From a virus, in IMG/VR virus record IMGVR_UViG_3300022539_000128, positions 1-35,256 of that record: a stretch of 35,256 nucleotides of DNA; one strand, given 5' to 3'. This document shows, piece after piece, positions 16,501 to 23,700 of the stretch (within the stretch, counting starts at the first letter, position 1; each line of letters opens with the position of its first letter). The notes under the pieces were generated by a model that had not been told where the DNA came from, made no database searches, and saw only the letters and a list, made by a program, of their open reading frames with translations. The translations under genes and the position numbers were made by a program.

Positions 16501-16584
16501 TACCTGGAACTGATTCTCCCCCAAATCTCTGGCACTCAGGAAATCAACTTCGCCGCCGTCAAATCTGTCGAGGATTATCGCCAT
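13537..16584 (-). CDS. Large tail hub / nozzle-type structural protein
   Basis: The 1015-residue protein begins AIILDRFDGGEVDFLSARDLG, a start resembling podovirus tail-stabilisation proteins. The middle carries beta modules that recur elsewhere in this genome: residues 160-200 (EVGEIIRVFNTTDNNGYYTV) and 290-385 (QTAANR...). The C-terminal third (about 700-900) has spaced beta-strand and Trp/Gly patterns such as SYFNSNWWVLMERSVVV and VWIYSFETKSWSRE, suggestive of a beta-propeller. Position between adaptor-like proteins and the fibre supports a tail nozzle role. The exact family is uncertain. The ATG overlaps the upstream stop as TAATG. Confidence 0.65.
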   Translation of the reverse strand: MAIILDRFDGGEVDFLSARDLGENQFQVFKNVRADHITKSVKSLANVSKVGGIDDSYAMPGQGIIEYRAEWDNSTTPRQVSTLYKVLARIVKSAGAWEINIHRFNTKEQSGDADTEFIDETTAKGGWERATSNRLVQGSSNITFTASTDRISGHANLANYEVGEIIRVFNTTDNNGYYTVKTKEPAANSVDVQEALTDEASVSAYLYPLPDISMFAIRGDLRVSNGNFYDDHASQWYGHIKRDFWGEVVGVAENLNETDFATHADWDVTGVADDSGGNCAFVFAGGTLNGTLIQTAANRAITAENSVGYSFTYTIAVTTAPDGDFTLVLSALSSASVSLPITAGTHTVYFTSAAAASTAAFTITAAETTSTEGSFTMDTVSLQRSRYGLNGGRYVAPPMQESYNAWKLQNQELVAPTIVLGSRVGDATSAANEVAIHIAAAHHADWPDKAVDVEWNARDRVTATFVFDHVQETALGKTSSGDVGVEMGTIVTAADARAFMVEVYTGAAQASWNRRITAIRLYYKFHDDPDWYEIVTLDINKGWSESELVFDDENTGYWCPIMAAIQHTETSDASGGSGTTLESDAHGLSIYDLIAIGSSSAIEPASMCSIVESQVTNTITLPAAAVNSLGVSTTYNSQDWCGGAASTTAVGTFYIPFTGEKAFTYFTNTGRAAKVKVPAIRWGACDTDGSKVLYGNIDTKDENEQTIRERSRVIETQPGTPDIALLSMSKDVGLYSGDEIISISYFNSNWWVLMERSVVVLQPGTLRELGRYNGVGSKWDHANAITPFGLCVADESAITLFPGVEELTLMKRKSYQSLTIHAPAMGYSMKRKRLFFVPDTRDATSIEVWIYSFETKSWSRENLSASCVYGNIVSIGCWGGPTVTAIHNEPEILRETVSSGRLSSLQLGNLFAGSDEAGEIKTKEYDNGTPYKNKILGKGYLTHYSGADITLEIFLDGSTSAFKTMLIDASSSGFKNVEIQLNVTAKLFSFSFECSNSRFEIEDFIVPDEEITVLD

Positions 16585-17003
16585 TATTGATTATGCCTTT
16601 CCATTACTCTAACACGTGATTCTACTTTTCTTGCATTAGAATTAATGCTATTAATTTTCTCCACCATCCTGATCTGTGAATTTTGCATTTTGCGGATAAG
16701 GTTAGTATTCATAGTTATTTGCTTCTGTAGTTTTGATTTCTCCCCGTTGGCAAACTCCAGTTTTAATATTCTGTCGCTAAAAGAGGATATTTGGCCCCCA
16801 TGCTCCTTAACAGTCGTAGCAATTATTTCAATGTCCTGGCGTGTATTGGCGTCCATTACACCAGATGTCTCTGCATCTATGACCAGTCTTCTAATATCTT
16901 CACCAAATGTAATTATCAGAAGTGCTACAACCGTAGCGATTACAGTCCTGAATCCTACAACAAGTTGATTAGTTTCGGGGTCTACACGAGAAGACCACTG
17001 CAT
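16584..17003 (-). CDS. Membrane-anchored coiled-coil protein
   Basis: This 139-residue protein has one hydrophobic helix (about residues 16-34, VGFRTVIATVVALLIITFG) and then a long helical region (50-139). The latter includes heptad-like stretches typical of coiled coils (FSDRILKLEFANGEKSKLQKQI). It lies among tail genes, an odd place for a membrane protein. It could be a superinfection-exclusion factor, a lysis accessory or a virion protein that inserts in the membrane on infection. No family is recognised. Confidence 0.6.
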   Translation of the reverse strand: MQWSSRVDPETNQLVVGFRTVIATVVALLIITFGEDIRRLVIDAETSGVMDANTRQDIEIIATTVKEHGGQISSFSDRILKLEFANGEKSKLQKQITMNTNLIRKMQNSQIRMVEKINSINSNARKVESRVRVMERHNQ

Positions 17004-17004
17004 T

Positions 17005-17556
17005 TTATAAATCCCCGTACTCCGCCCGGAAGTTGCCTTCCTGGAACTCGTTCTCCGCTATCAAGTCGGCAAGGTCACTGTTGAATGCCCTGGCAATCCT
17101 ATCACCACCGCCCAGTGCGAACTTATCCGCAATCCTTGACGCTGCGAGGGAAGAGATAGCATCCTGGTAGTCTTCTTCAAAAGGCGTAACGGTCGTAAAG
17201 GTAATCTGGTTTGCGCTGATCCCCTCGCTAGTCAAGACTTCCTTGTTATGTAGTGTAATCCTTCCAAGCACCACCGTTTTCGCCAGATATTCCCCATCGT
17301 TGGTAAGAGAATTACTGACCCTAACCATATCACCTGCCTTGAAGATATTCGGACTGGTAACGAATTTATTATTACCATCAGTGATATAGTCGTCATCGGT
17401 GTCACTGTGGACAAATGCTATGTTCGACACTTCCGACGTATAGGTTACTTCTGATAGGAGCACAGGCTTCTTGACCCCCATTACCCGTATTTCGTAGGTG
17501 CTACCGCTCTCAGGTTCAATACAGAGCGAACCCTGGACAAGTGAGTATCTGGACAT
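17005..17556 (-). CDS. Putative tail adaptor protein
   Basis: This 183-residue protein ends in a helical segment (YQDAISSLAASRIADKFALGG...IARAFNSDLADLIAENEFQEG). That pattern resembles the C-terminal helices of podovirus tail tubular protein A / gp11-type adaptors. The middle holds the motif IFKAGDMVRVSNSLTNDGEYLAKTV (about residues 70-95), related to residues 160-200 of the 1015-residue tail protein. It starts directly at the preceding stop (TAATG) and precedes the large tail genes, as expected for a head-tail connector component. The call is moderately supported. Confidence 0.55.
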   Translation of the reverse strand: MSRYSLVQGSLCIEPESGSTYEIRVMGVKKPVLLSEVTYTSEVSNIAFVHSDTDDDYITDGNNKFVTSPNIFKAGDMVRVSNSLTNDGEYLAKTVVLGRITLHNKEVLTSEGISANQITFTTVTPFEEDYQDAISSLAASRIADKFALGGGDRIARAFNSDLADLIAENEFQEGNFRAEYGDL

Positions 17557-17732
17557 TACCGGCGCTTCCTAGACCTGCTTGTGGTCTTCCTGCGCCCCTT
17601 CTGCCTAACAGGCGCTCCCCCGGCCCTGGCCCCCATGAACCGCTTTTGCTTTGCAGTCAGCGGTTTACCATGAACCGTGCCGTGTCGCAGTATTTTTCGA
17701 GCTTTACGCTTCGTAAGCTTCTTGCTGGCCAT
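17556..17732 (-). CDS. Very small, strongly basic virion-module protein
   Basis: The minus strand from the ATG at 17732 gives 58 residues with Lys/Arg-rich ends (MASKKLTKRKARKILRHG..., TTSRSRKRR) around a core GKPLTAKQKRFMGARAGG. I associate a core of the type H-G-x-x-x-G-K-P-L-T-x-K-Q-x-R-F with small proteins in phage structural clusters. AAAGGAG is upstream, and the TAA is shared with the next ATG. The charge suggests contact with packaged DNA, which is inference. Its first 29 bases overlap the homing endonuclease gene. Confidence 0.75.
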   Translation of the reverse strand: MASKKLTKRKARKILRHGTVHGKPLTAKQKRFMGARAGGAPVRQKGRRKTTSRSRKRR

Positions 17733-18210
17733 GTTTCATCTCCTTTAATTGCCATTCAAACCATTGACGTCGAGCTATCTCTTCATCATCGGGTCGAACA
17801 TTAGTATTAGAGAAATAGCATTCATCATAAAATCTTATCGCCATCTCTGCTTGATCACGTTTCCCTTTCATATAGGGTAAGATTTGCTTGAGAAAGTTTG
17901 CCGCTCGCTTCCCATATAACCGAACATCATAACAAGTGCCAGTTCGAGTAAGGCGATGCATCTTTAGAGAATGATACGACGCCGTAAGACAGGCCATAAA
18001 TTCAACTGGCCCTTCATCCATCATTGATACAGACATCATTAGCTGATGGTACGGTACAGTTCTTGTTCCAGTTGGCTTCTTGGAGTAGATACCAATACAC
18101 CCTTCCCCATCTATTAAGCCAGCTAAATATGCTTTATCAACGTCACTAAGGGATGGCATCTGCTGATGCTCCCCTGCCCGCTTTTTCCGTTTCTTCTTAG
18201 GATGTGGCAT
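17704..18210 (-). CDS. LAGLIDADG homing endonuclease
   Basis: The hallmark helix YLAGLIDGEGCIGIY lies at residues 28-42, with the acidic residue of the D/E-G pair that binds catalytic metal. Later motifs fit the single-motif family, with LPYMKGKRDQAEMAI near the C-terminus. At 168 residues with one LAGLIDADG motif it should act as a homodimer. A basic leader (KKKRKKR) precedes the motif. It is free-standing among structural genes with no visible intron, so it is probably a mobile homing gene. GAGGGATAA precedes the ATG at 18210. Its 3' end overlaps the next gene by 29 bases. Confidence 0.88.
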   Translation of the reverse strand: MPHPKKKRKKRAGEHQQMPSLSDVDKAYLAGLIDGEGCIGIYSKKPTGTRTVPYHQLMMSVSMMDEGPVEFMACLTASYHSLKMHRLTRTGTCYDVRLYGKRAANFLKQILPYMKGKRDQAEMAIRFYDECYFSNTNVRPDDEEIARRQWFEWQLKEMKHGQQEAYEA

Positions 18211-18220
18211 TTATCCCTCT

Positions 18221-18682
18221 TTACTGTTCTTTAATCTTTGACGAAAAGTCCTCCAACGCTTTCATGTAGAACAGGAATCCCGCCCAGGACAGATCAAAAG
18301 CCTCACGAGCCTTGAAGATTATCAAACCAGTAGCCTTGCTCCAGACAACCTGGGCATCGAGGGTTTCCATCGTAATGTCAAGAACAACGTCGCCTGCGCC
18401 ATTACCGTCAATACTCAGTTTGTACTCAAGCGGAAGATCGGGATCGTGGTGGGTGTGATTCCCTGTCGCATGGGCGATAATTCCAATCCAGTATTCAGTC
18501 CACCCCGTTATCCTGTCAAACCAACCGACCGTCATTTCATGATCGGTGGTGGTCTCTCCGCTTTTAACCCCTCCGTGGGGTGGCTCAAGTCCATGATTAT
18601 AATAGGTATACAGGGGCGTCCAGATGCTACTTGGACAGGTGAGCGCCGTCAGTTCAATTCCAAATCCGGCTTCGAGAGCCAT
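18221..18682 (-). CDS. Hypothetical structural-block protein
   Basis: This 153-residue protein has many aromatic and glycine residues (WTPLYTYYNHGLEPPHGG, then HATGNHTHHDPDLP) and a pattern of beta strands. There is no membrane segment or known motif. AAGGAGGAATG precedes the ATG. Between the carbohydrate-binding-like 459-residue protein and the homing endonuclease, a virion role is likely, but nothing in the sequence proves it. Confidence 0.55.
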   Translation of the reverse strand: MALEAGFGIELTALTCPSSIWTPLYTYYNHGLEPPHGGVKSGETTTDHEMTVGWFDRITGWTEYWIGIIAHATGNHTHHDPDLPLEYKLSIDGNGAGDVVLDITMETLDAQVVWSKATGLIIFKAREAFDLSWAGFLFYMKALEDFSSKIKEQ

Positions 18683-18697
18683 ATCATTCCTCCTTAT

Positions 18698-20077
18698 TTA
18701 AAGTCTATATGCTGCAATTTTTCCTGATGTAGGAACTATTCTCGACCATCTCCCCCTGATATTGGGGTCGCCAGCCAATTCCGTAAGTGTTACACTGGTA
18801 AGGTTATCACCGACTATTGCCGTTGCCGAAACTGTGGCATCCCCTCCTATCGGACGAATCATTACCCATTCATCCGTATCGGGATTAGAGGCAGCATCGC
18901 AACACCTTGAAAGGGCAATATTGCTTATCGCCAACATCCCCGCCGTTGCAGCGGTTGATATGGCTTGAAGTACAAAATCAGCCGTACTAGCATCGGAAGC
19001 CGCCTGGAAGTAAGTTGAATTATTACCCGCAGTTAACGTCAACGAGGTCGATGTCCCGGCAAACGTTTCTATGGTTATATCAAGAGCACCGGCTGGTGCA
19101 ATAGCCTGCTTTATAGCAACCGTATAGTCTAGTTTATATTCTTTTGAATCCTTCCCCTTGGCGTTTATGCCTGAAGTAGGTCTATTCGCTGCTGTTTGAG
19201 TCAGTGTTGATGTTTGATTAGCTGACCAGGCATAACTTCCTACTGAGTTGCCAACATAGATAACCGCTTCTGAGCCACCAGTAGCATTACTGACGGTAAA
19301 CAGGTCATTGGCTACTACTGCACTACCCTTGGCGATTGCCAAGGCGTTATCTGTCGTATCTCCAGTTCCATTAACCTTGAATACCTGGCCTACAGTGGGG
19401 GCGACACCAAGCAGTGTAAGGCTGAAGTTATCCACTTGGGGCAACTGGTTATTGTAAACCGTCCCGTAAAGGCATAACCCACCCGTCACTCCTGCTTGGA
19501 CAGTGAAATCTATTAATTGATCTCCGTCACTGCCTTGAAAATTGCCGAAGTTTTGTGCCCGGGCATAATCCATAAGCTGATACCAACCTCTATTAGTCAA
19601 CGAGTTATTACACCAGAACGTGACCCTATATGTCACACCTGCTGTCATGGGTGCATTAGCAACCGGCAGAGAACAGTATTGCCCAATAGAGTCATGGAGA
19701 ATATTCAAGTATCCCGCAGCCGTCGAGAAAGACTTCAGTCCACCATCGTTTACCCATTCATTTGTACCCGAAAAGTCCTGGTTGTGTACGTCGGTAATGA
19801 GATTAGTCTCAGAACCACCAGACTCAAACAATTGACCAAAGGGTGTAGTGTTAGAAAAAAACGCCGCCAAATCAGCATCATGCCCATCTGTTACTGTCAA
19901 TTCGGTGTCACAATCTGATGTATGCAGGTCGTTAGTAGGTGTCCAATAGGTATCACCTAATTCCGTGCCTTCGTTCAACTGCTCCGTAGGGTCAACCTCA
20001 TCAAAGCCTTCGGCCAGATATTGCGCCCTCATCATCTTGTCATAACTCCAGCGAGTTAATCCTGTTGATCTTGTCAT
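18698..20077 (-). CDS. Virion protein with beta-sandwich modules
   Basis: This 459-residue protein has a jelly-roll-like region at about residues 100-222 (FSGTNEWVNDGG...GVTYRVTFWCNNSL...QVDNFSLTL), a pattern common in carbohydrate-binding modules. A second region, residues 290-392 (LTQTAANRP...), matches residues 290-385 of the 1015-residue tail protein in order and key residues. It is probably an exposed head or tail appendage that helps host recognition; that role is inferred. GGAGGAAACG lies upstream of the ATG. Confidence 0.6.
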   Translation of the reverse strand: MTRSTGLTRWSYDKMMRAQYLAEGFDEVDPTEQLNEGTELGDTYWTPTNDLHTSDCDTELTVTDGHDADLAAFFSNTTPFGQLFESGGSETNLITDVHNQDFSGTNEWVNDGGLKSFSTAAGYLNILHDSIGQYCSLPVANAPMTAGVTYRVTFWCNNSLTNRGWYQLMDYARAQNFGNFQGSDGDQLIDFTVQAGVTGGLCLYGTVYNNQLPQVDNFSLTLLGVAPTVGQVFKVNGTGDTTDNALAIAKGSAVVANDLFTVSNATGGSEAVIYVGNSVGSYAWSANQTSTLTQTAANRPTSGINAKGKDSKEYKLDYTVAIKQAIAPAGALDITIETFAGTSTSLTLTAGNNSTYFQAASDASTADFVLQAISTAATAGMLAISNIALSRCCDAASNPDTDEWVMIRPIGGDATVSATAIVGDNLTSVTLTELAGDPNIRGRWSRIVPTSGKIAAYRL

Positions 20078-20078
20078 T

Positions 20079-20405
20079 TTACGTTTCCTCCGTCCATGTT
20101 GGTGTTTGTATGTCTTCTAAGTCACTCTCAACTCCTGTAAGACTCTTTCTTTGGGTATAGTGTATGAGAGTGTCATCAAAGTAAACCCGCCCAAGTCTCA
20201 GCAATGCCAGTGGCAGTTTATACAAACATTGATCTGCTACACTGGTTGCATACCACGATGATTCGACTATCTCAAACCGGGCATTCAAAGTTCTCTGGGC
20301 CTTGTTTAACTCAACGTCCAGAACGCTGTCCGGTATGTGCTGAGTATCCGGCCCCAGCATACTGCGGGTATCGCCCCTTAATTCTCTGAGGTTTTTCCTG
20401 CTCAT
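20079..20405 (-). CDS. Small putative connector protein
   Basis: This 108-residue protein starts SRKNLRELRGDTRSMLG and continues DSVLDVELNKAQRTLNARFEIVESSWY. This helical layout resembles short head-tail connector proteins that follow the adaptor genes. It couples to the preceding gene by ATGA and has GAGGAAA as ribosome site. No definite family is assigned. Confidence 0.55.
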   Translation of the reverse strand: MSRKNLRELRGDTRSMLGPDTQHIPDSVLDVELNKAQRTLNARFEIVESSWYATSVADQCLYKLPLALLRLGRVYFDDTLIHYTQRKSLTGVESDLEDIQTPTWTEET

Positions 20406-21379
20406 TCTTTCCTCTGTGGTGATTGTATGCCTGCCGCTTTCTCAATCTGGGCCAGTTGAATCTCCTGGCCGTAAGACTGGGCGATCTCAGCGTATCGCCG
20501 TGCAAGGTCTTGCTCAATCGCATTCCGCTCTTGGGTCATCTTCAGTTTCCCCATAGCCTTCGCCTGGGCACCCATGATGATAAGATCGACGTATTCAGTG
20601 GGTACATCTACCATTGAAGCCGTAGAGGTCGCTACAGCGAGTCTGGTGGAATTGTTACTCGTTACCGTCTTAGCGCCGGTAATGGTCACTACAGCACTAG
20701 AAGAAGACGAACTCACGCCCGTAACCGTCTGGAATACATTGTCAATTATGTCTTCGAGATTGGCCGCACCAGCATCATTGCTCGCTGCGACAAAATAGGC
20801 ATAATCTTCGGCCACAGCAGCCTTGATAACGAACCGGATGCCATCCACATCAATGTAATCGTCTGTGGTAGCGGAGGCAAAAGTCACTGTGAAGACATTG
20901 GTATCCCCCGCCATCTCGTCCGGCTTGCGAATGAAGTAGAGTACGGAACTGTCAGTAGTCAGGGCAGTTGCCGATACCCCGACGAAGACGTATAGTTTCT
21001 CCCCGTAGATAGCGTAGGCATATTCATTGTCGTAGGTTGTTTCCCCAAGCATGTGTTCCAGCCTGTCAAACTCTTTAGGCTTCCAGACCGTTGAGGCGTC
21101 TTCCAGGATAAACTTCGTTATCTGGGCAATCTTCGTAGCAGCATAGTTGCTTGCCAGAGAAATGGCAGTAACCGCACCGGCAGTAGCAGTAACCGATACA
21201 GTCTCGCTCTTCCCGTACCACTTATTGACCAGAATCCCCATCCGGTTGAAGAAGTTGAACTGCTCCATGTTAAGCCAGCGGTTGATCTCCTCGTCGATAA
21301 TCTCATCATTTGGTTTTATCCCAACCCTGGATTGCACATCGCTTCGGGCTTCTTTTCTGGAAATGTCACTTAAAGCCAT
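20402..21379 (-). CDS. Adaptor-like protein with one inserted beta module
   Basis: This 325-residue protein has an N-terminal helical part (DISRKEARSDVQSRVG, then IIDEEINRWLNMEQFNFFNRM). The C-terminus, VDVPTEYVDLIIMGAQAKAMGKLKMTQERNAIEQDLARRYAEIAQSY, resembles the closing helices of head-tail adaptors. Between them, residues 160-254 carry an inserted module (VDGIRFVIK...NLEDIIDNVFQTVTGVSSSSSSAVVTITG). This module is repeated twice in the next gene. The protein probably sits at the portal-tail interface, with the module facing outward; this is inference. Confidence 0.6.
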   Translation of the reverse strand: MALSDISRKEARSDVQSRVGIKPNDEIIDEEINRWLNMEQFNFFNRMGILVNKWYGKSETVSVTATAGAVTAISLASNYAATKIAQITKFILEDASTVWKPKEFDRLEHMLGETTYDNEYAYAIYGEKLYVFVGVSATALTTDSSVLYFIRKPDEMAGDTNVFTVTFASATTDDYIDVDGIRFVIKAAVAEDYAYFVAASNDAGAANLEDIIDNVFQTVTGVSSSSSSAVVTITGAKTVTSNNSTRLAVATSTASMVDVPTEYVDLIIMGAQAKAMGKLKMTQERNAIEQDLARRYAEIAQSYGQEIQLAQIEKAAGIQSPQRKE

Positions 21380-22614
21380 TATCGTCTCCTCCCATATTGT
21401 TGATTTATCACCATAATACTTTGCGTATAGAACTGCATCAGAGCAACGGCCATGTCATACCGCTGCATCTGCTCGTAAACCCTCATTACCGCATAGTCTA
21501 CTAACAACGGTTCCAAGTGATCTGGAAGATCACACGAAGCCGCCGTACTTTCGGCAACTGTCAGTCTGGTTGAATCACTGCTGGTAACTGTTTCGGCACC
21601 AGTTATGGTAGCTATAGCAGCTGACACACTGATACTAACACCAGATGCCGTGTCGAATACATTGTCGAAAAGGTCTTCTATATTTGCGGCGGTTTCATTA
21701 TTACTGGTCTCAGCCTTGAAATCAGCAAACTCAGTAGTGGCCGACGCCTTGTGTGTAAGAACAATCCCATCAATTGTAACCGTTGCGGCAGCAGCAATAT
21801 TGCTGTAATCCGATACTGTGAGTGTCCAGACATTCGTTCCTGCCTTATTTGTCTGTGGTGTTTTAATACCGTAGATAATCGCCATCGCCGCACCACTCAC
21901 CGGGGCTGCGGAGAAATACACCTGATCGTCTGCAATGGCGTAATACTTGGTAGCCCCGTCAGCACTGTCCACTTTGTAGTCCGAATGTTTCCCCTCACGG
22001 ATTGTGAACAATTCCGCCAAAGACATCCGTTTCAGGCGGTAAAGGGCGCTATCGCTACCTATCTCTGCCCTGACCTCTGTCGCCCGCAGGAAATTAGTCG
22101 GCAAGGTCAGTTCGGTAGCGGAACCATCTCCGGTGAGATTGAATTTTTCCGCTAACCCCGTATCCCCCGCCATCAAAGCTTTGTCAACACACTTATCCGC
22201 TATGTCCAACTGCCCATCCAGTAGGAACTGGTCGATGTCAGATGTATAGGGTGGTTCGTCCTGATAGGTGGAAGAGGATATGGCAAAGCCCGTCGCATTG
22301 TCAGTAGTGACCGATCTTGACCCGGTGATGGTAACTACACCCGCACTGGAGGAAGACGAAACCCCTGTAGTGCTATCGAATATGGCATCTATCAGGTCTT
22401 CCAGGTTATCCCCGGTAGCGGTAGCGTCAGTCTCTTTCTTGAACTGCGCCAGCTCAACCGCTGCCGATCCGGTTATACAGGTCAGAATAATCCCATGTAC
22501 CGTTACTGTATCGCCGTCAGCCACCGAAGCGTAGGTAATCGTTACGGTATGCGAGCCCAGGCCCAGGCCCAACCGCCTGCGGACTCGATCCCCAAGAGTA
22601 ACCAAGGTTGCCAT
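21379..22614 (-). CDS. Adaptor-like protein with two inserted beta modules
   Basis: This 411-residue protein shows two copies of the inserted module, about residues 21-116 and 260-358, each with N-(L/I)-E-D-L and V-T-I-T-G-type landmarks. The remaining sequence, DIDQFLLDGQLDIADKCVDKAL (126-147), ELTLPTNFLRATEVRAEI and the final LPDHLEPLLVDYAVMRVYEQMQRYDMAVALMQFY, has the pattern of podovirus head-tail adaptors. GGAGGTCTG precedes the ATG. It is paralogous in design to the 325-residue neighbour, so one ring may have been duplicated. Confidence 0.6.
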   Translation of the reverse strand: MATLVTLGDRVRRRLGLGLGSHTVTITYASVADGDTVTVHGIILTCITGSAAVELAQFKKETDATATGDNLEDLIDAIFDSTTGVSSSSSAGVVTITGSRSVTTDNATGFAISSSTYQDEPPYTSDIDQFLLDGQLDIADKCVDKALMAGDTGLAEKFNLTGDGSATELTLPTNFLRATEVRAEIGSDSALYRLKRMSLAELFTIREGKHSDYKVDSADGATKYYAIADDQVYFSAAPVSGAAMAIIYGIKTPQTNKAGTNVWTLTVSDYSNIAAAATVTIDGIVLTHKASATTEFADFKAETSNNETAANIEDLFDNVFDTASGVSISVSAAIATITGAETVTSSDSTRLTVAESTAASCDLPDHLEPLLVDYAVMRVYEQMQRYDMAVALMQFYTQSIMVINQQYGRRR

Positions 22615-22623
22615 CAGACCTCC

Positions 22624-23130
22624 TTAGATCAAATCCCGATTATTTAAATCCAATATATTGTAACAAGTAGTGGTCGTTGCTATATCACCAGTACCACCAC
22701 CAGTATATTCATCAGTGCCTGCTATCCATTCGTTAGTAGCATGAGCTTGAACAGTAACATAACCAATCGCACACTGGTTCGCCGGGATAGCAGGCATATG
22801 GGCTATAGCTTCTGCCTCACTTGCCCATCCAGTTGTGCCAGCACCCCAAGTACCATCCAAGGCCAAAGAAGTATCCGCCGAAACCACCATAACATTCCAG
22901 TAAGCGGCTACACATTTCTGCCCCGTCCCATGATCTACGTCCGTTTCATCAGCCAGTGTGTAGATAGTCCCATCAATTGTGTAAAAACACTCCGTACTAT
23001 TACGAATGGCCGAATGATCTGCTTTTATTGCAAGAGTCGGATTTTCAAGTGGGGCAGTCTTGAGATTAACCAGATATTTATACAGCTCTCGCCAACCCAT
23101 CCCGGTGCCTGTCATTTTCCCAGAGATCAT
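22624..23130 (-). CDS. Capsid decoration / head-fibre-like protein, paralogue A
   Basis: This 168-residue protein is clearly paralogous to its upstream neighbour. Shared landmarks are LYKYLVNLKTAPLENPTLA, the SEAEAIAHMPAIPANQCAIGYVTVQA block (about residues 100-125) and a C-terminus CYNILDLNNRDLI. The composition is that of beta-rich virion surface proteins. It follows the capsid gene, where decoration or head-fibre proteins usually lie. No known family is assigned; the virion role is inferred. Confidence 0.6.
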   Translation of the reverse strand: MISGKMTGTGMGWRELYKYLVNLKTAPLENPTLAIKADHSAIRNSTECFYTIDGTIYTLADETDVDHGTGQKCVAAYWNVMVVSADTSLALDGTWGAGTTGWASEAEAIAHMPAIPANQCAIGYVTVQAHATNEWIAGTDEYTGGGTGDIATTTTCYNILDLNNRDLI

Positions 23131-23140
23131 GATATTCTCC

Positions 23141-23638
23141 TTAGATTAAATCAAGGTTGTTTACACCCATCAGGTTGTAGTAAGTGGTGGCCGCTGCTAC
23201 GGTTCCACCAGTCCCACCATAAAGGGCATCAGTTCCAGCCGTCCATGTTGCAGCGCCAGCCTGAATGGTTACATATCCTATTGCACACTCTCCTGATGGT
23301 ATAGCAGGCAAGTGAGCTATGGCCTCAGCTTCACTCACATAACCAGTTGTCCCTGACGGCCAAGTACCCGTTAGGGCACCAGTGGTAGCCACTGAGATCA
23401 AAACCACGTTAAACAAACCTGAAGTCATGTGTTGCGCCGTACCGGTATCGCAAACACCATTGACCGCATCGGTGTAAAGCACTCCGGCAATTACAAAATC
23501 ATACGCCGTACTATTATCAATATCGAAATGAGAGGAGTTTTTTGCAAGCGTAGGATTGCCCAATGGTCGAGTCCTGAGATTATTCAGGTAATCATACAAA
23601 TCACCCTGATTAAACCCGGACGCTCTTATTTTCGCCAT
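23141..23638 (-). CDS. Capsid decoration / head-fibre-like protein, paralogue B
   Basis: I chose the ATG at 23638 (AAAGGAGATAAAA upstream), giving 165 residues starting MAKIRASGF. A longer frame to 23689 would run through a hairpin and lacks a ribosome site. The core SEAEAIAHLPAIPSGECAIGYVTIQAG and the end YYNLMGVNNLDLI match paralogue A nearly position for position, so the pair arose by tandem duplication. Its place directly after the major capsid gene supports a capsid-surface role. Confidence 0.62.
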   Translation of the reverse strand: MAKIRASGFNQGDLYDYLNNLRTRPLGNPTLAKNSSHFDIDNSTAYDFVIAGVLYTDAVNGVCDTGTAQHMTSGLFNVVLISVATTGALTGTWPSGTTGYVSEAEAIAHLPAIPSGECAIGYVTIQAGAATWTAGTDALYGGTGGTVAAATTYYNLMGVNNLDLI

Positions 23639-23653
23639 TTTTATCTCCTTTGT

Positions 23654-23680
23654 GGTGTCCGGGGCACCCCGAAAGACACC
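23654..23680 (-). repeat. GC-rich hairpin between capsid and decoration genes
   Basis: GGTGTC at 23654-23659 pairs with GACACC at 23675-23680, enclosing GGGG/CCCC. There is no following U-run on either strand, so a complete terminator is unlikely. It may stabilise or process the mRNA downstream of the capsid gene. Confidence 0.4.
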
Positions 23681-23700
23681 CCGGATCACACGGTTTAAGA

